DNA of 64,000 nucleotides from Mesorhizobium tianshanense (GCF_007830515.1 NZ_VLKT01000026.1:1-64000), one strand, 5' to 3'. Positions 54,121 through 62,399 are shown, counted from the stretch's first letter. Made by a program: numbers and translations. The notes: generated by a model not told the origin, from the letters alone.

Positions 54121-54942
54121 ATGCCAGCCAGAATGAACACCAGCGATATTCGGCTTCACGCCAGAGGGCTTTCTAAGACCTTTGTCCTTCACACGCAGGG
54201 CGGCGTTCATATCCCGGTCTTCGACGGCATCGAGCTCAAGGTTGCCTCGGGCGAGTGCGTGTGCCTGCACGGACCGTCCGGTGCTGGCAAGTCGACGCTG
54301 CTGCGCTCGCTCTATGCGAACTACAAGCCCGACGCCGGCGAGATCCGTGTTCGGCACGACGGCACCATGATCGACCTGCTTATGGTCGAACCATGGGAGG
54401 TGGTGGAAATTCGGCGCCGCACCATCGGCTATGTCAGCCAGTTCCTGCGTGTCATTCCAAGGGTGCCGACGCTGGATATCGTGGCCGAACCGGCGATCGT
54501 GAACGGCGTTGCCTCAGGGGAAGCGCATGCCGCCGCCCGCACCCTGCTTTCCCGACTGCGTATCCCAGAACGGCTATGGTCACTGGCGCCCGCCACCTTC
54601 TCGGGCGGCGAACAGCAGCGCGTCAACATCGCCCGCGGTTTCATCGTTGATTATCCGGTGCTGCTGCTCGACGAGCCAACAGCCTCCCTCGACGCCGCCA
54701 ACCGACAGACAGTCATCGAACTGATAAACGAGGCAAAGGCGCGAGGGACTGCCATCTTCGGCATCTTCCACGACGAGGAAGTGCGCGAGGCTGTCGCCGA
54801 CCGGCTGTTCGAGGTCGGCAAGCAACCGCTCCGTAAGACCCGGCTCAGTGCCACAGCGGCAGAGGCCGCCGCCCGATGTCAGCCCCTTCTTCTTCGCCCC
54901 GTTACGACATCTATTACACGCCGGCAGCGGAACACCCGCTGA
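54121..54942 (+). CDS. phnL: PhnL, ABC-type ATPase of the C-P lyase system
   Basis: A 273-residue ABC ATPase: HARGLSKTFVLHTQGGVHIP, Walker A GPSGAGKSTLLRS near residue 54, signature FSGGEQQRVNIARG near 160, Walker B PVLLLDEPTASLDAAN, and switch GIFHDEEV. It ends with about 30 residues (KTRLSATAAEAAARCQPLLL) that are longer than the ~226-residue E. coli PhnL and overlap the next gene by 67 bp. PhnL joins PhnK as a dimer on the core complex. A GGCGGAAAAGGA stretch precedes the ATG. Confidence 0.9.
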   Translation: MPARMNTSDIRLHARGLSKTFVLHTQGGVHIPVFDGIELKVASGECVCLHGPSGAGKSTLLRSLYANYKPDAGEIRVRHDGTMIDLLMVEPWEVVEIRRRTIGYVSQFLRVIPRVPTLDIVAEPAIVNGVASGEAHAAARTLLSRLRIPERLWSLAPATFSGGEQQRVNIARGFIVDYPVLLLDEPTASLDAANRQTVIELINEAKARGTAIFGIFHDEEVREAVADRLFEVGKQPLRKTRLSATAAEAAARCQPLLLRPVTTSITRRQRNTR

Positions 54943-55430
54943 CTGTAGCGGCAAGCGCATGGCTGGGCCGGGATGCCTTCGCGCCTGGTAGTGGCGCCGT
55001 TGCGGAGGGGAAAGCTGATCCTACCCTCACGTCAGAACCTCGCCGCTATGGCTTCCATGCCACGCTGAAGGCGCCGTTTCGGCTGAGAGACGGCACTTCC
55101 GTCGAAGAACTGGAACGGGTCCTGCGCAAGTTCGTGGCGGCCTGGCCTCCATGTCCGATCGGTCCCCTGAAGATCGATCTGCTGGGTGGCTTCATGACTC
55201 GCGATATTTCGGGCCGGTGCCGGCCACAGGCGTGCTTCGGACTAGCGCGGCCGGTTTTCACGTTCGAGCCATCACATTCAGAAAAAAGGCCGGACCCAAA
55301 GGCCCGGCGAGATGTGAAGGTCGAAAACCTCCAGAGGGGAACGCGTCGAACGCAATGGGAGGAGAACGCTCGACGCACGCCGCAGGTAAGTTCCAGGGAT
55401 CAACTTTTCAATCGGATCGCTGCCACATAG
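54876..55430 (+). pseudogene. DUF1045 phosphonate protein cut off and fused to traF tail sequence
   Basis: The first ~105 residues are the N-terminal half of the DUF1045 phosphonate-operon protein, a 2H-phosphoesterase-like family: SPRYDIYYTPAAEHPLTVAA, RYGFHATLKAPFRL (first H-x-T motif), CPIGPLKIDLLGGF. After about 55191 the sequence is the end of a traF in a different frame, so the rest of this 184-residue frame is not DUF1045. The family is normally about 235 residues, so the second catalytic H-x-T is lost. Confidence 0.85.
55192..55270 (+). pseudogene. traF: C-terminal remnant of a second traF
   Basis: Reads HDSRYFGPVPATGVL and, one frame over, GLARPVFTFEPS. This corresponds to DSRYFGPIPTSGVVGRARPL and VTFEP at the end of the intact TraF (41202-41732). 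It lies in front of the intact traB-traH pair, as expected for traF, but is separated from it by IS debris and joined on its left to a phosphonate gene. Confidence 0.8.
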
Positions 55431-55739
55431 ATCGAGCCAGCCGTGCCAACCCTTTCACCAGACATTTATCCGCCGAGGTGGGTCAGCGCCGGCGAACTGT
55501 CCGACGAGAAAGAGTGGTGTCCACTCTCATGGCCGACAATCCGTCCATCAATCCCGGTAGAGCGCATCCGGCGATTGTGGACCGGTTTGCAAGCGCGGAC
55601 GTTCAGTGGCCCGGCTCGCCGAGCCCCTTGATCGATTGACGTTCGGTTATCGGTAGAAACCAGTCCGCTCGCTTTTCGATAGGCCGCAGCAGAAGGCAAA
55701 TTACCGTGGAACCCCGCCGAGTAAGACAGGGCACCGTCG
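55271..55739. other. Region without recognised gene
   Basis: Between the traF remnant and the IS21 fragment. Open frames on both strands have no family signal. Confidence 0.35.
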
Positions 55740-56265
55740 CAGCGTGGAGCCGGACTGGGCTTGCGTGCATCGCGAGCTGAAGCGCAAGCATGTGACGCTG
55801 CAGATCCTGTGGGACGAATACATCGCTCGCCACCCGATGGTTACCGCTATAGCCGCTTTTGTGATCTATACAGGGGCTGGGCATCCAACCTGCCAGTAAG
55901 CGGCAGAACCATGCCGCCGGCGACAAGCTCTTCGTCGACTATGCCGGCGATACGGTGACGGTGATCGTCGACCGGCTGAGGGCAAGACGCGCCAGGCGCA
56001 TCTGTTCGTGGCCGTGTTGGGCGCTTCGAGCCTATCCTATGCGGAAGCGCGCTGGAGTGAGACACTTCCGGACTGGCTGGGGTGTCACGTCAATGCACTG
56101 GAAGCGTTCGGCGGCGCGCCGGCTCTGTTGGTTCCCGACAATGCCAAGGTCGCCATCATCAAGGCCTGCCGCTACGACCCGCAGGTAAACCGCACCTATG
56201 CCGGCATGGCCGAGCATTATGGCAGTTCGGTGCTGCCGACCCGGCCACAGGTCGAATATCAGAAA
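55740..56265 (+). pseudogene. IS21-family IstA transposase fragment
   Basis: Successive frames read WACVHRELKRKHVTLQILWD, RHPDGYRYSRFCDLYRGWAS, NHAAGDKLFVDYAGDTVTVI, QAHLFVAVLGASSLSYAEAR and NALEAFGGAPALLVPDNAKV ending VLPTRP. This is the integrase core of IS21 IstA (catalytic D in VDYAGDT and in PDNAK). The N-terminal HTH and the C-terminus are missing and at least two frame changes are present. Confidence 0.85.
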
Positions 56266-56394
56266 GGAGCGCTTGCTGGCGACGTCGCATCCCTAACCGG
56301 GTTTGATATCGCAAGAGCCGCCAGCCGAGCGCTTAGTCGGGACATATCGCTGCGCTTCACGACGGACGGCGGCTGGGCCTGCAGGAAGTCCCTG

Positions 56395-56412
56395 CCCGTC
56401 AAATATGACGGG
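56395..56412. repeat. Second copy of the oriT-region palindrome
   Basis: CCCGTCA-AATA-TGACGGG at 56395-56412 is identical to the core of the palindrome at 37725-37742 next to oriT, including the AATA loop and the following TCG. It lies 120 bp before the intact traB. The nick-region sequence is not repeated here. Confidence 0.8.
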
Positions 56413-56532
56413 TCGCTCCAAAGACCCACCTCACCGAAACTGACGAGCCGAAAGCCAACTCTTTCCGCTGGCTTCACGCCTGTGTCGGTTGGCACGCGCA
56501 ACGGCAGCAGCCAGAGGATTCTTGCGTAAACC

Positions 56533-57729
56533 ATGGTAGCAACCGTCCTCTCCCGTCCGTCGCGCGCCGCACACTCCGCCGTGGGCGCCATTCTCGTTCT
56601 CGCTGCCACCGCTAGCGGCCTAGTTGGATGGAACGGCAACCCAGTTCACTTGCCCGCGGCGATGTTCTTCCCAGCCCTGTGGGCAATGGCGCCCAACAGG
56701 ATGTTGGCGGCCCTAGCCGCGGCGGGATATTTCCTCGGAGCATCGCATGGGCTGCCGCAAGGCGTGACAAATTTCTACGGTGCCGACCTAGTTCTCGGAA
56801 TTGGGTTTTGGGTTGCTGCCTCTCTCGTCTTCGTCATCGTTCATGCTGCGGCCTGGACACGACGGCCGGGCGTGAGCAAGACAGCCCGCTATGGCGTCGC
56901 GGCGATCGTCATGAGTGTTCCGCCATTTGGTATTGTCGGCTGGGCACATCCGATCGCGGCCGCCGGCGTTCTGTTTCCCGGTTTTGGATGGGCCGGATTG
57001 GTCGCGACCGCGATCATCGTGCTCGTCATGACGACAAGTAGGTGGCCGATCGCGGTCGCAGTCTTGGGAGGACTTTGCGCCTGGTCCGCCACTACCTGGA
57101 CGCCCCCTTCCCTACCGTCAGGATGGACGGGAGTCGACACGCAATTCCGAGGCGTTGCCGGCCAGTATGCGGGCTACGAACAGCAGCTTAAAACGATTGG
57201 CCTGGTCAAGTCCGATGCTGCTGGCGTTAAGAAAACTGTCGTGCTGCCGGAGAGCGCCCTCGGGATCTGGACCCCGACGGTCGAACGACTCTGGACGCGT
57301 GAGCTTGAGGGGACCGATATCACTGTCGTCGCCGGCGCGGCTATCGTCGACCGGGACGCCTACGACAACGTGATGATGGAGATCAGCGGCCGGGGGACAA
57401 GAATCCTCTACCGGGAGAGGATGCCGGTCCCGGTGTCGATGTGGCAGCCTTGGCTGGCCTGGACGGGAGAAGGTGGCGGGGCACGGGCACACCTCTTCGT
57501 CAATCCTGTCGTCGAACTCCGTGGCGACCGTGTCGCACCGCTGATCTGCTATGAACAGCTGATCGTCTGGCCGATCATCCAGTCGTTGCTCTATTCGCCC
57601 GATCTCATCGTCGCTACCGGCAATGGCTGGTGGACCGAGAACACCAACATTGTCGCCATCCAGAAGGCGAGTTCGCAAGCGTGGGCGCGGCTGTTCGGCT
57701 TGCCTCTTGTCATCGCGTTCAACATCTGA
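56533..57729 (+). CDS. traB: Conjugal transfer protein TraB, intact copy
   Basis: A 398-residue protein. The first ~190 residues have several membrane helices (GAILVLAATASGLVGWNGNP, FPALWAMAPNRMLAALAAAG, YFLGASHGLPQGVTNFYGAD). The rest is a CN-hydrolase-like domain related to apolipoprotein N-acyltransferase: TVVLPESALGIWTP (Glu), YRERMPVPVSMWQPW (Lys/Arg position), RVAPLICYEQLIVWP (Cys). Ti TraB supports conjugation but its biochemical role is unclear. No frameshift, in contrast to the copy at 41734. traH follows 11 bp downstream. Confidence 0.9.
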   Translation: MVATVLSRPSRAAHSAVGAILVLAATASGLVGWNGNPVHLPAAMFFPALWAMAPNRMLAALAAAGYFLGASHGLPQGVTNFYGADLVLGIGFWVAASLVFVIVHAAAWTRRPGVSKTARYGVAAIVMSVPPFGIVGWAHPIAAAGVLFPGFGWAGLVATAIIVLVMTTSRWPIAVAVLGGLCAWSATTWTPPSLPSGWTGVDTQFRGVAGQYAGYEQQLKTIGLVKSDAAGVKKTVVLPESALGIWTPTVERLWTRELEGTDITVVAGAAIVDRDAYDNVMMEISGRGTRILYRERMPVPVSMWQPWLAWTGEGGGARAHLFVNPVVELRGDRVAPLICYEQLIVWPIIQSLLYSPDLIVATGNGWWTENTNIVAIQKASSQAWARLFGLPLVIAFNI

Positions 57730-57740
57730 GGAAGCCATTT

Positions 57741-58367
57741 GTGATCGATGCCGCCCTCATCCAGCAATGCGCTGACCCGCGCCTGAGACCCGCGATTGTC
57801 GAGAAGTTCATCGCGACAGTGGGATCGGACAATCCGCTCGGGGTCTCCATCACATCGGGCAATCGCATGATCCTCGCGCCGCCGGCGACCACGCCCGAGG
57901 AGGCTATGGCCCTGGTACGCCGCTATGTCGGACAAGCTGTTGTCCGCGTTGGCGTCACGCAATATCCGGCAGGACTTGGCATTAAGGACGTGTCGGAGCT
58001 GAAACCAGATCTGGTCGATGCGTGCGCCAACATCGGCCTGGGAACGGCGCTCTTCGGCAAGGTCTATCGGATCGTCGCGAAATGGTATGGAGCACCGGCC
58101 GACGAGGCGTTCGAGGACGCGATTGTTGCCTGGCGAAGCGGCACTTTCGAAGGCAGGTCGGTCTTCACCGAGCCGGACCCCGGCGATGTCCATATAGCCA
58201 CACCGAAGCCCGATGAACCCTCGACGCAAAAAGAAGATGGACGCGCGGCCGAACTCGAAGACGCTCCCGAGGAGGGCCTGCCCGATCCGCCGTTGAGCGA
58301 CGAGGATCCCAACAAGGCTGGCATCCGGATCGATCTTTCCGGGATCGGCGCCGCAACAGAGGATTAG
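57741..58367 (+). CDS. traH: Conjugal transfer protein TraH, intact copy
   Basis: A 208-residue protein from GTG 57741 (VIDAALIQQCADPRLRPAIV), with GAGGAAG before the start. Marks: EEAMALVRRYVGQAVVRVGV, LGIKDVSELKPDLVDACANI, LFGKVYRIVAKWYGA and DEDPNKAGIRIDLSGIG at the C-terminus. TraH sits after traB in Ti-type operons. The family resembles lytic-transglycosylase-associated transfer proteins by context only; its function is poorly known. The stop lies at the joint with the truncated phnI. Confidence 0.88.
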   Translation: MIDAALIQQCADPRLRPAIVEKFIATVGSDNPLGVSITSGNRMILAPPATTPEEAMALVRRYVGQAVVRVGVTQYPAGLGIKDVSELKPDLVDACANIGLGTALFGKVYRIVAKWYGAPADEAFEDAIVAWRSGTFEGRSVFTEPDPGDVHIATPKPDEPSTQKEDGRAAELEDAPEEGLPDPPLSDEDPNKAGIRIDLSGIGAATED

Positions 58368-58371
58368 AAGA

Positions 58372-58877
58372 CTATCCCGCGGCACGTTCGCCGCCTGTTG
58401 CCAAGCCGCAAGCGACGGCTGTGTGGCGGGCGCCGGCTCTGTTGCCGGGACGACCGGTTCCGGCGAATAATCCTCGCCCATCAGCACGCCGACCTGCAGT
58501 AGGCGGTGCGAATAGTCGAGCGTGGGACCAAGGATCTGACCGCCGGGAATGTCCTTGAACGCTGCCGATATGCGGCGGACGGTGAAGAGGTCTGGCTGAG
58601 CGACCGGGTCGGCGACGGCGATGCGCGGCTGGGTCGTGCGATAGGCGCGCAGCAGGAGCACGGCTTCCATAAAGGTCACCGCCCGCCTGGGCCAGCGCCA
58701 AAGCCGCAAGATCGGGTTCGTAGAGCGAGGCCTCGCCCATCAAGCGATCGATCAAATAGGGAAGGTTGTTGCGGATGGCGTCGACGCGATCTTTTCCGAT
58801 CGTGCCGAGATCGTCACGATAAAGCCGTTCCGCCTGTTGATGGCGTGCTCGCCGCCACGGGTTGCTACATAGGCCAT
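58372..58877 (-). pseudogene. phnI: Truncated and frameshifted phnI (cluster 2)
   Basis: Reads MAYVATRGGEHAIN, then in another frame QQAERLYRDDLGTIGKDRVD and IRNNLPYLIDRLMGEASLYE, then VTFMEAVLLLRAYRTTQPRI with RRISAAFKDIPGGQILGPTL and AAWQQAANVPRDS, where it ends against the traH stop. About 170 of ~366 residues remain, with two frame changes. Its ATG overlaps the preceding phnH stop. Confidence 0.85.
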
Positions 58878-59422
58878 CAGAGCACCTCGATTTTGGTGGA
58901 GCGCGGGATGCCAACGACGCGGTCGCCGTCGACGAGATAAAGATCCCAGCCGAGTCGATAACGGATTGCCCGCGCACGCATTGCCCAAAAGTTCGGGTCA
59001 ATGCCGTCGATCGCGATCCGTCAAGCTGTCCTTGATGCCGGGACCGGTCAGTCGTAACTCCTGACCAAATCCGAAACGGACAGGCGCAAACAAGGTGGCC
59101 GCCTCGTCCGGATAGGCGAGGGTGCCGATCCGCAAGACCGCTTGCCTTGCCACCTCTTCCGCAGTTGCAAGCGGTGCGAAGACATAGTTGGCCTCGGCAA
59201 GCGGTACCCGACGGGCGCCGGTGATGGCGAAAGCGCGATCCAGATCCTGATCGCTCTCGACACAGAAAGTGCATTCGCGGTCGAGCAAGCTCTCGGCGAT
59301 CACGGAGAGCCCGCCGGCAGGCAAGTTCGAATGAGGCCGGGGCGGCTCAGTGCCCACATCAGCTCTTCGAAGCTGGCGTTGGTGCGGCTGTCGTCAGCCG
59401 TCGGAAGAAGGGAGAGGGTCAT
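58877..59422 (-). pseudogene. phnH: Frameshifted phnH (cluster 2)
   Basis: Starts MTLSLLPTADDSRTNASFEE, loses frame after RTCLPAG, continues GLSVIAESLLDRECTFCVES with PLAEANYVFAPLATAEEVAR and LRLTGPGIKDS, loses frame again, and finishes FWAMRARAIRYRLGWDLYLV, GIPRSTKIEVL at 58877. Two one-base-type frame changes, otherwise full length. Not translatable as PhnH. Confidence 0.85.
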
Positions 59423-59460
59423 CAGAAAGTCTCCATCTGGACGCGGGTGGCCTCGACCTT

Positions 59461-59880
59461 CTAGAGACGCTCGCGATCGGTTTCCTCCTGATGCCTTTGT
59501 TCGGCATCGAGAAACTCGGAGATCACATTGCAACGGTGGCCGCCCGCAATCGCAGCGTCGGTTACAGCCATGGCCATCGCATGCTCGAGGTCGCGACCGA
59601 CGACGGCGCCGTAGCCTTCCATGTCGTGATCGCACAGCCGGACATGCGCCGCGGCGACAAGTACTTCGCCCAAGTGGAATGCGGTCCCCTTAACGGTGTC
59701 CTGATAAGGCAGCGTGGCAAGTCCGGTCCGGTTGCTTATGACGGTGACCTCGCCAATGTCGTCGAGCAACCGCTCCGCCAGCGCTTTGATTGCGTCGGGA
59801 CGGCAGGCGGCAAGGATCTCGAGCGCCTGCTTGTGGGTGTAGTGTGTGATGACCGGATCGCCGGTCGCCTCCTGTGCCAT
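59461..59880 (-). CDS. phnG: PhnG, second copy (cluster 2)
   Basis: A 139-residue PhnG: ILAACRPDAIKALAERLLDD, VTVISNRTGLATLPYQDTVK, GTAFHLGEVLVAAAHVRLCD, GRDLEHAMAMAVTDAAI. It is clearly related to, but very different from, the 155-residue PhnG of cluster 1. I use the ATG at 59880; a TTG six codons upstream is also possible. It has no frameshift although phnH and phnI behind it are dead. Confidence 0.87.
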   Translation of the reverse strand: MAQEATGDPVITHYTHKQALEILAACRPDAIKALAERLLDDIGEVTVISNRTGLATLPYQDTVKGTAFHLGEVLVAAAHVRLCDHDMEGYGAVVGRDLEHAMAMAVTDAAIAGGHRCNVISEFLDAEQRHQEETDRERL

Positions 59881-59957
59881 AATTGTCTCTTTTTTCAATT
59901 GCGCTTCGAGCGAGTGTCCGGCTGGATGGCCGCTATTGATGTTCGAGCGGTGCAGGC

Positions 59958-61208
59958 TCAGGCCTTCGGGAACCCTGGTGCCGGAACGAACAAGGGAGAT
60001 GCGGGAAATGCGTCCAGCGAGAGGCCAAGGAGCGCACCGACCGTAGGCGCAAAGCTCTCTGCCTCCGCCGTCTCGGCGAGACCGTTCGGCACGTCGGGTC
60101 CGAAGAACAGGCAGAACCGATCGTCAGCTGGGTTACCAGGCTGTAGACCGTGCATAGACTTGTAGTCAGAGTCGCCGGTGAGCGCTTTTGGTGCCGCGCC
60201 ACCCGGCGCCGGCGCGAAGTCGTAACCGGATGGGGCCGCAAACGAGGCCACGCGATCCCGCAGTTCTGCTGGCAGATAGGAGCGGCTTAAGCTTACCGCG
60301 CCGATAGACGCGAACCTCTCTTCCGCATAGCTGCGTTCGGATACGTTATCGACAAAGACATGGACAGTCGATCCCTCGGTATCGCAAACGAGATTTGGAA
60401 CCAGGCGATCGACGTAGATCGTCTTTGAGATCGCTTCATGTCCATGATCGCTGACGATGGCAATATTGTATTGGTCACCTGTCGCGTTCTGGCGCAGGCT
60501 ATCAAGGCAGAGGCCCACGAGGCCATCAGCAAACTCCGCTGCAGCATGTGCTTCATCGCTCTCGTAGCCATGAAAATGTTGAGCTGAGTCAGTCACGTTG
60601 ATCTCAGTGATGATCACCTCGGGTGCGGTACTCGAACGCAGAAGTGCCGCAGCGGCAGAAACGATCTGGCGGTCGGCGACGGAATATTCGGAAGGCCCCA
60701 TCGACGCGTCGGTGATCGAAGCATAATCGCCGAATGGCAGTGAAACGCCGGCGAGGCGTTGAAGCGGATCCTTGACCTTTAGCAGCGACACATCTCGGCC
60801 CGTCGCCGTCACCTTGGTGAAGCCGCTATCCCTCATCCAGCATGGCGGGACGTACAAAGATACATCCTCCGGCTTTATCAGCGCATGTCCGACGCATGCA
60901 ACGTCGAGGCCCGCCGCGCTCGCCAGGGTCGCGATCGTAGGTACGCGAACATCTTTGGCGTCTGCCGGATTGAATTGTCCATCCTGACGCAACCGGTTTC
61001 CGTAGATACCGTGCCTGTCTGCGGCAACGCCCGTCAGCAAAGATGCTCTTCCTGGCATCGAAACTGCTGGTACCGGCGATTTCATGCGTTTGACCCGATA
61101 GCCGCGATCCGCAAGCTGGGAGAGATGCGGCAGGCGATTTCGATGCGTGTCGAAGTAGTCCGCGCTAACGCCGTCAATCATGATCAAGATGAGCTTTTTG
61201 CTTGGCAT
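59958..61208 (-). CDS. Second alkaline-phosphatase-superfamily hydrolase (cluster 2)
   Basis: A 416-residue protein: LILIMIDGVSADYFDTHRNR (first metal Asp), VSMPGRASLLTGVAADRHGI (nucleophile region, probably Ser rather than Thr), VTDSAQHFHGYESDE (D..H), VSDHGHEAISKTI (DHGH) and SMHGLQPG near the end (last His). It belongs to the same group as phosphonoacetate hydrolase and nucleotide phosphodiesterases, but the substrate is unknown. It lies between phnN and phnG on the same strand. The ATG at 61208 has an AAAAGG site before it. Related to, but quite diverged from, the hydrolase at 43517. Confidence 0.8.
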   Translation of the reverse strand: MPSKKLILIMIDGVSADYFDTHRNRLPHLSQLADRGYRVKRMKSPVPAVSMPGRASLLTGVAADRHGIYGNRLRQDGQFNPADAKDVRVPTIATLASAAGLDVACVGHALIKPEDVSLYVPPCWMRDSGFTKVTATGRDVSLLKVKDPLQRLAGVSLPFGDYASITDASMGPSEYSVADRQIVSAAAALLRSSTAPEVIITEINVTDSAQHFHGYESDEAHAAAEFADGLVGLCLDSLRQNATGDQYNIAIVSDHGHEAISKTIYVDRLVPNLVCDTEGSTVHVFVDNVSERSYAEERFASIGAVSLSRSYLPAELRDRVASFAAPSGYDFAPAPGGAAPKALTGDSDYKSMHGLQPGNPADDRFCLFFGPDVPNGLAETAEAESFAPTVGALLGLSLDAFPASPLFVPAPGFPKA

Positions 61209-61326
61209 TGATTTAACCTTTTCAGAGAGGGGAATCTTTCTCGCTGTCGGTACGGTCGACATAACCAACAAGCTTGAGGATGAGAGTTCTTGCGCCTTGG
61301 CTTGGTGCGCCGGAATTGTCGATTTC

Positions 61327-61814
61327 CTAGACATCAAAAGCGCTTAAGTCGAGGGCGTTGCTTCGGTTCAAGCGCGCTACAAGAGCATCGCCGTCCTCGC
61401 GCCCCCTCTTTTGCAGCCGATTAATCAGCAAGTCTGGCGGCACAAAGATGTTGATTATCTTCAAGCGATGATATTTCTCGCCGGCTTGGCTCAAAGCGAA
61501 GCGTGAACCATTTGCGATCACAACCCGTCCAGCCGCCAGCCACTCGTCGATAGCCACGGGCAACCCGTACGAGAGGCCATGCGCGCGCCAATGCAGAGAG
61601 AAATCTCCACGTTCGAGGCTTGTTGAAAGGCATGATCCGAAAGAGGTTCGCTGTCCTCGTCCTTACGGGCTGAACGAGTAACGGTTCTACGCACGAAAAC
61701 GAAACGTTCGTCGTTGGCCAGCTCGATCTTCGCCAGTTTCAGCAGCGTGTCCTTGCCGGCTCGGCTCGGGCCTACGAGACGAACCAAAATTCCCTTGTGG
61801 TTGCAGTCAGTCAT
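61327..61814 (-). pseudogene. phnN: Frameshifted phnN (ribose 1,5-bisphosphokinase)
   Basis: Begins ILVRLVGPSRAGKDTLLKLA (P-loop GPSRAGKDT), ERFVFVRRTVTRSA, and the frame is lost after HAFQQA near 61620. The correct frame continues GDFSLHWRAHGLSYGLPVAI, DEWLAAGRVVIANGSRFALS and IFVPPDLLINRLQKRGREDG, to the stop at 61327. An intact enzyme converts ribose 1,5-bisphosphate to PRPP at the end of the C-P lyase pathway. The start overlaps the previous gene's stop (TAATG). Confidence 0.85.
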
Positions 61815-62394
61815 TACCCCGTCCTCCCTTGTCGAAACTGGAATCTCGACAGGGCGCCGAAGTCGGCAGCCGGTCGCTCCTGCTCAAAAAGGGTTGGTGA
61901 TAGGACAAACGGATAACCCCATTGGGCAAGGTTCGTAATTTCCCTCTCGTCGAGCGCCGGGTGAAACTGCCTTGGAGGTCGTGGCTGGTCAAAGGGGCGC
62001 GGAAAGGGTTGAATTCGGAAACGATGCGAGAGGCAAAGCCCCGCTGGATAAGGGTTTCCTCACGCGGCAAAAGAGTGAAGACGCCCCTTAGTAATCCGAC
62101 ACGCATCGGACCGATCGGGCATGGTCGCTCGCAACTCGCATATTCCCCGATAGCGTGCTCCAAGTGTTTGCGATCCACACCTTTGCGAGGTAAAACGGCG
62201 CCATGAGCGTGGCGTGAAAACCATATCGCTTGGGTTTTGCCGTCAGTTCCACCTCATCCGCTGAGCGGCAAAAACGCTGAGCAGACGCACCTTCGACAGT
62301 GGCAGAGCCGAACCACTGTGCTGCTGCGTGGCTTAGCGGGTGAGCTACGAGAGAAACACATAGCGTAGCGGCGGGCGCTGCTCAGGATGTTCAT
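61814..62394 (-). pseudogene. Frameshifted DUF1045 phosphonate protein (cluster 2)
   Basis: From ATG 62394 it reads SSARRYAMCFS, then in a second frame VAHPLSHAAAQWFGSATVEG and KPKRYGFHATLMAPFYLAK (first H-x-T), then DRKHLEHAIGEYASCERPCP with VGLLRGVFTLLPRE and FNPFRAPLTSHDL, then a last frame TNLAQWGYPFVLSPTLF to TAA at 61814. At least three frame changes. It is the full-length counterpart of the truncated gene at 54876. Confidence 0.78.
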
Positions 62395-62399
62395 GGTGA

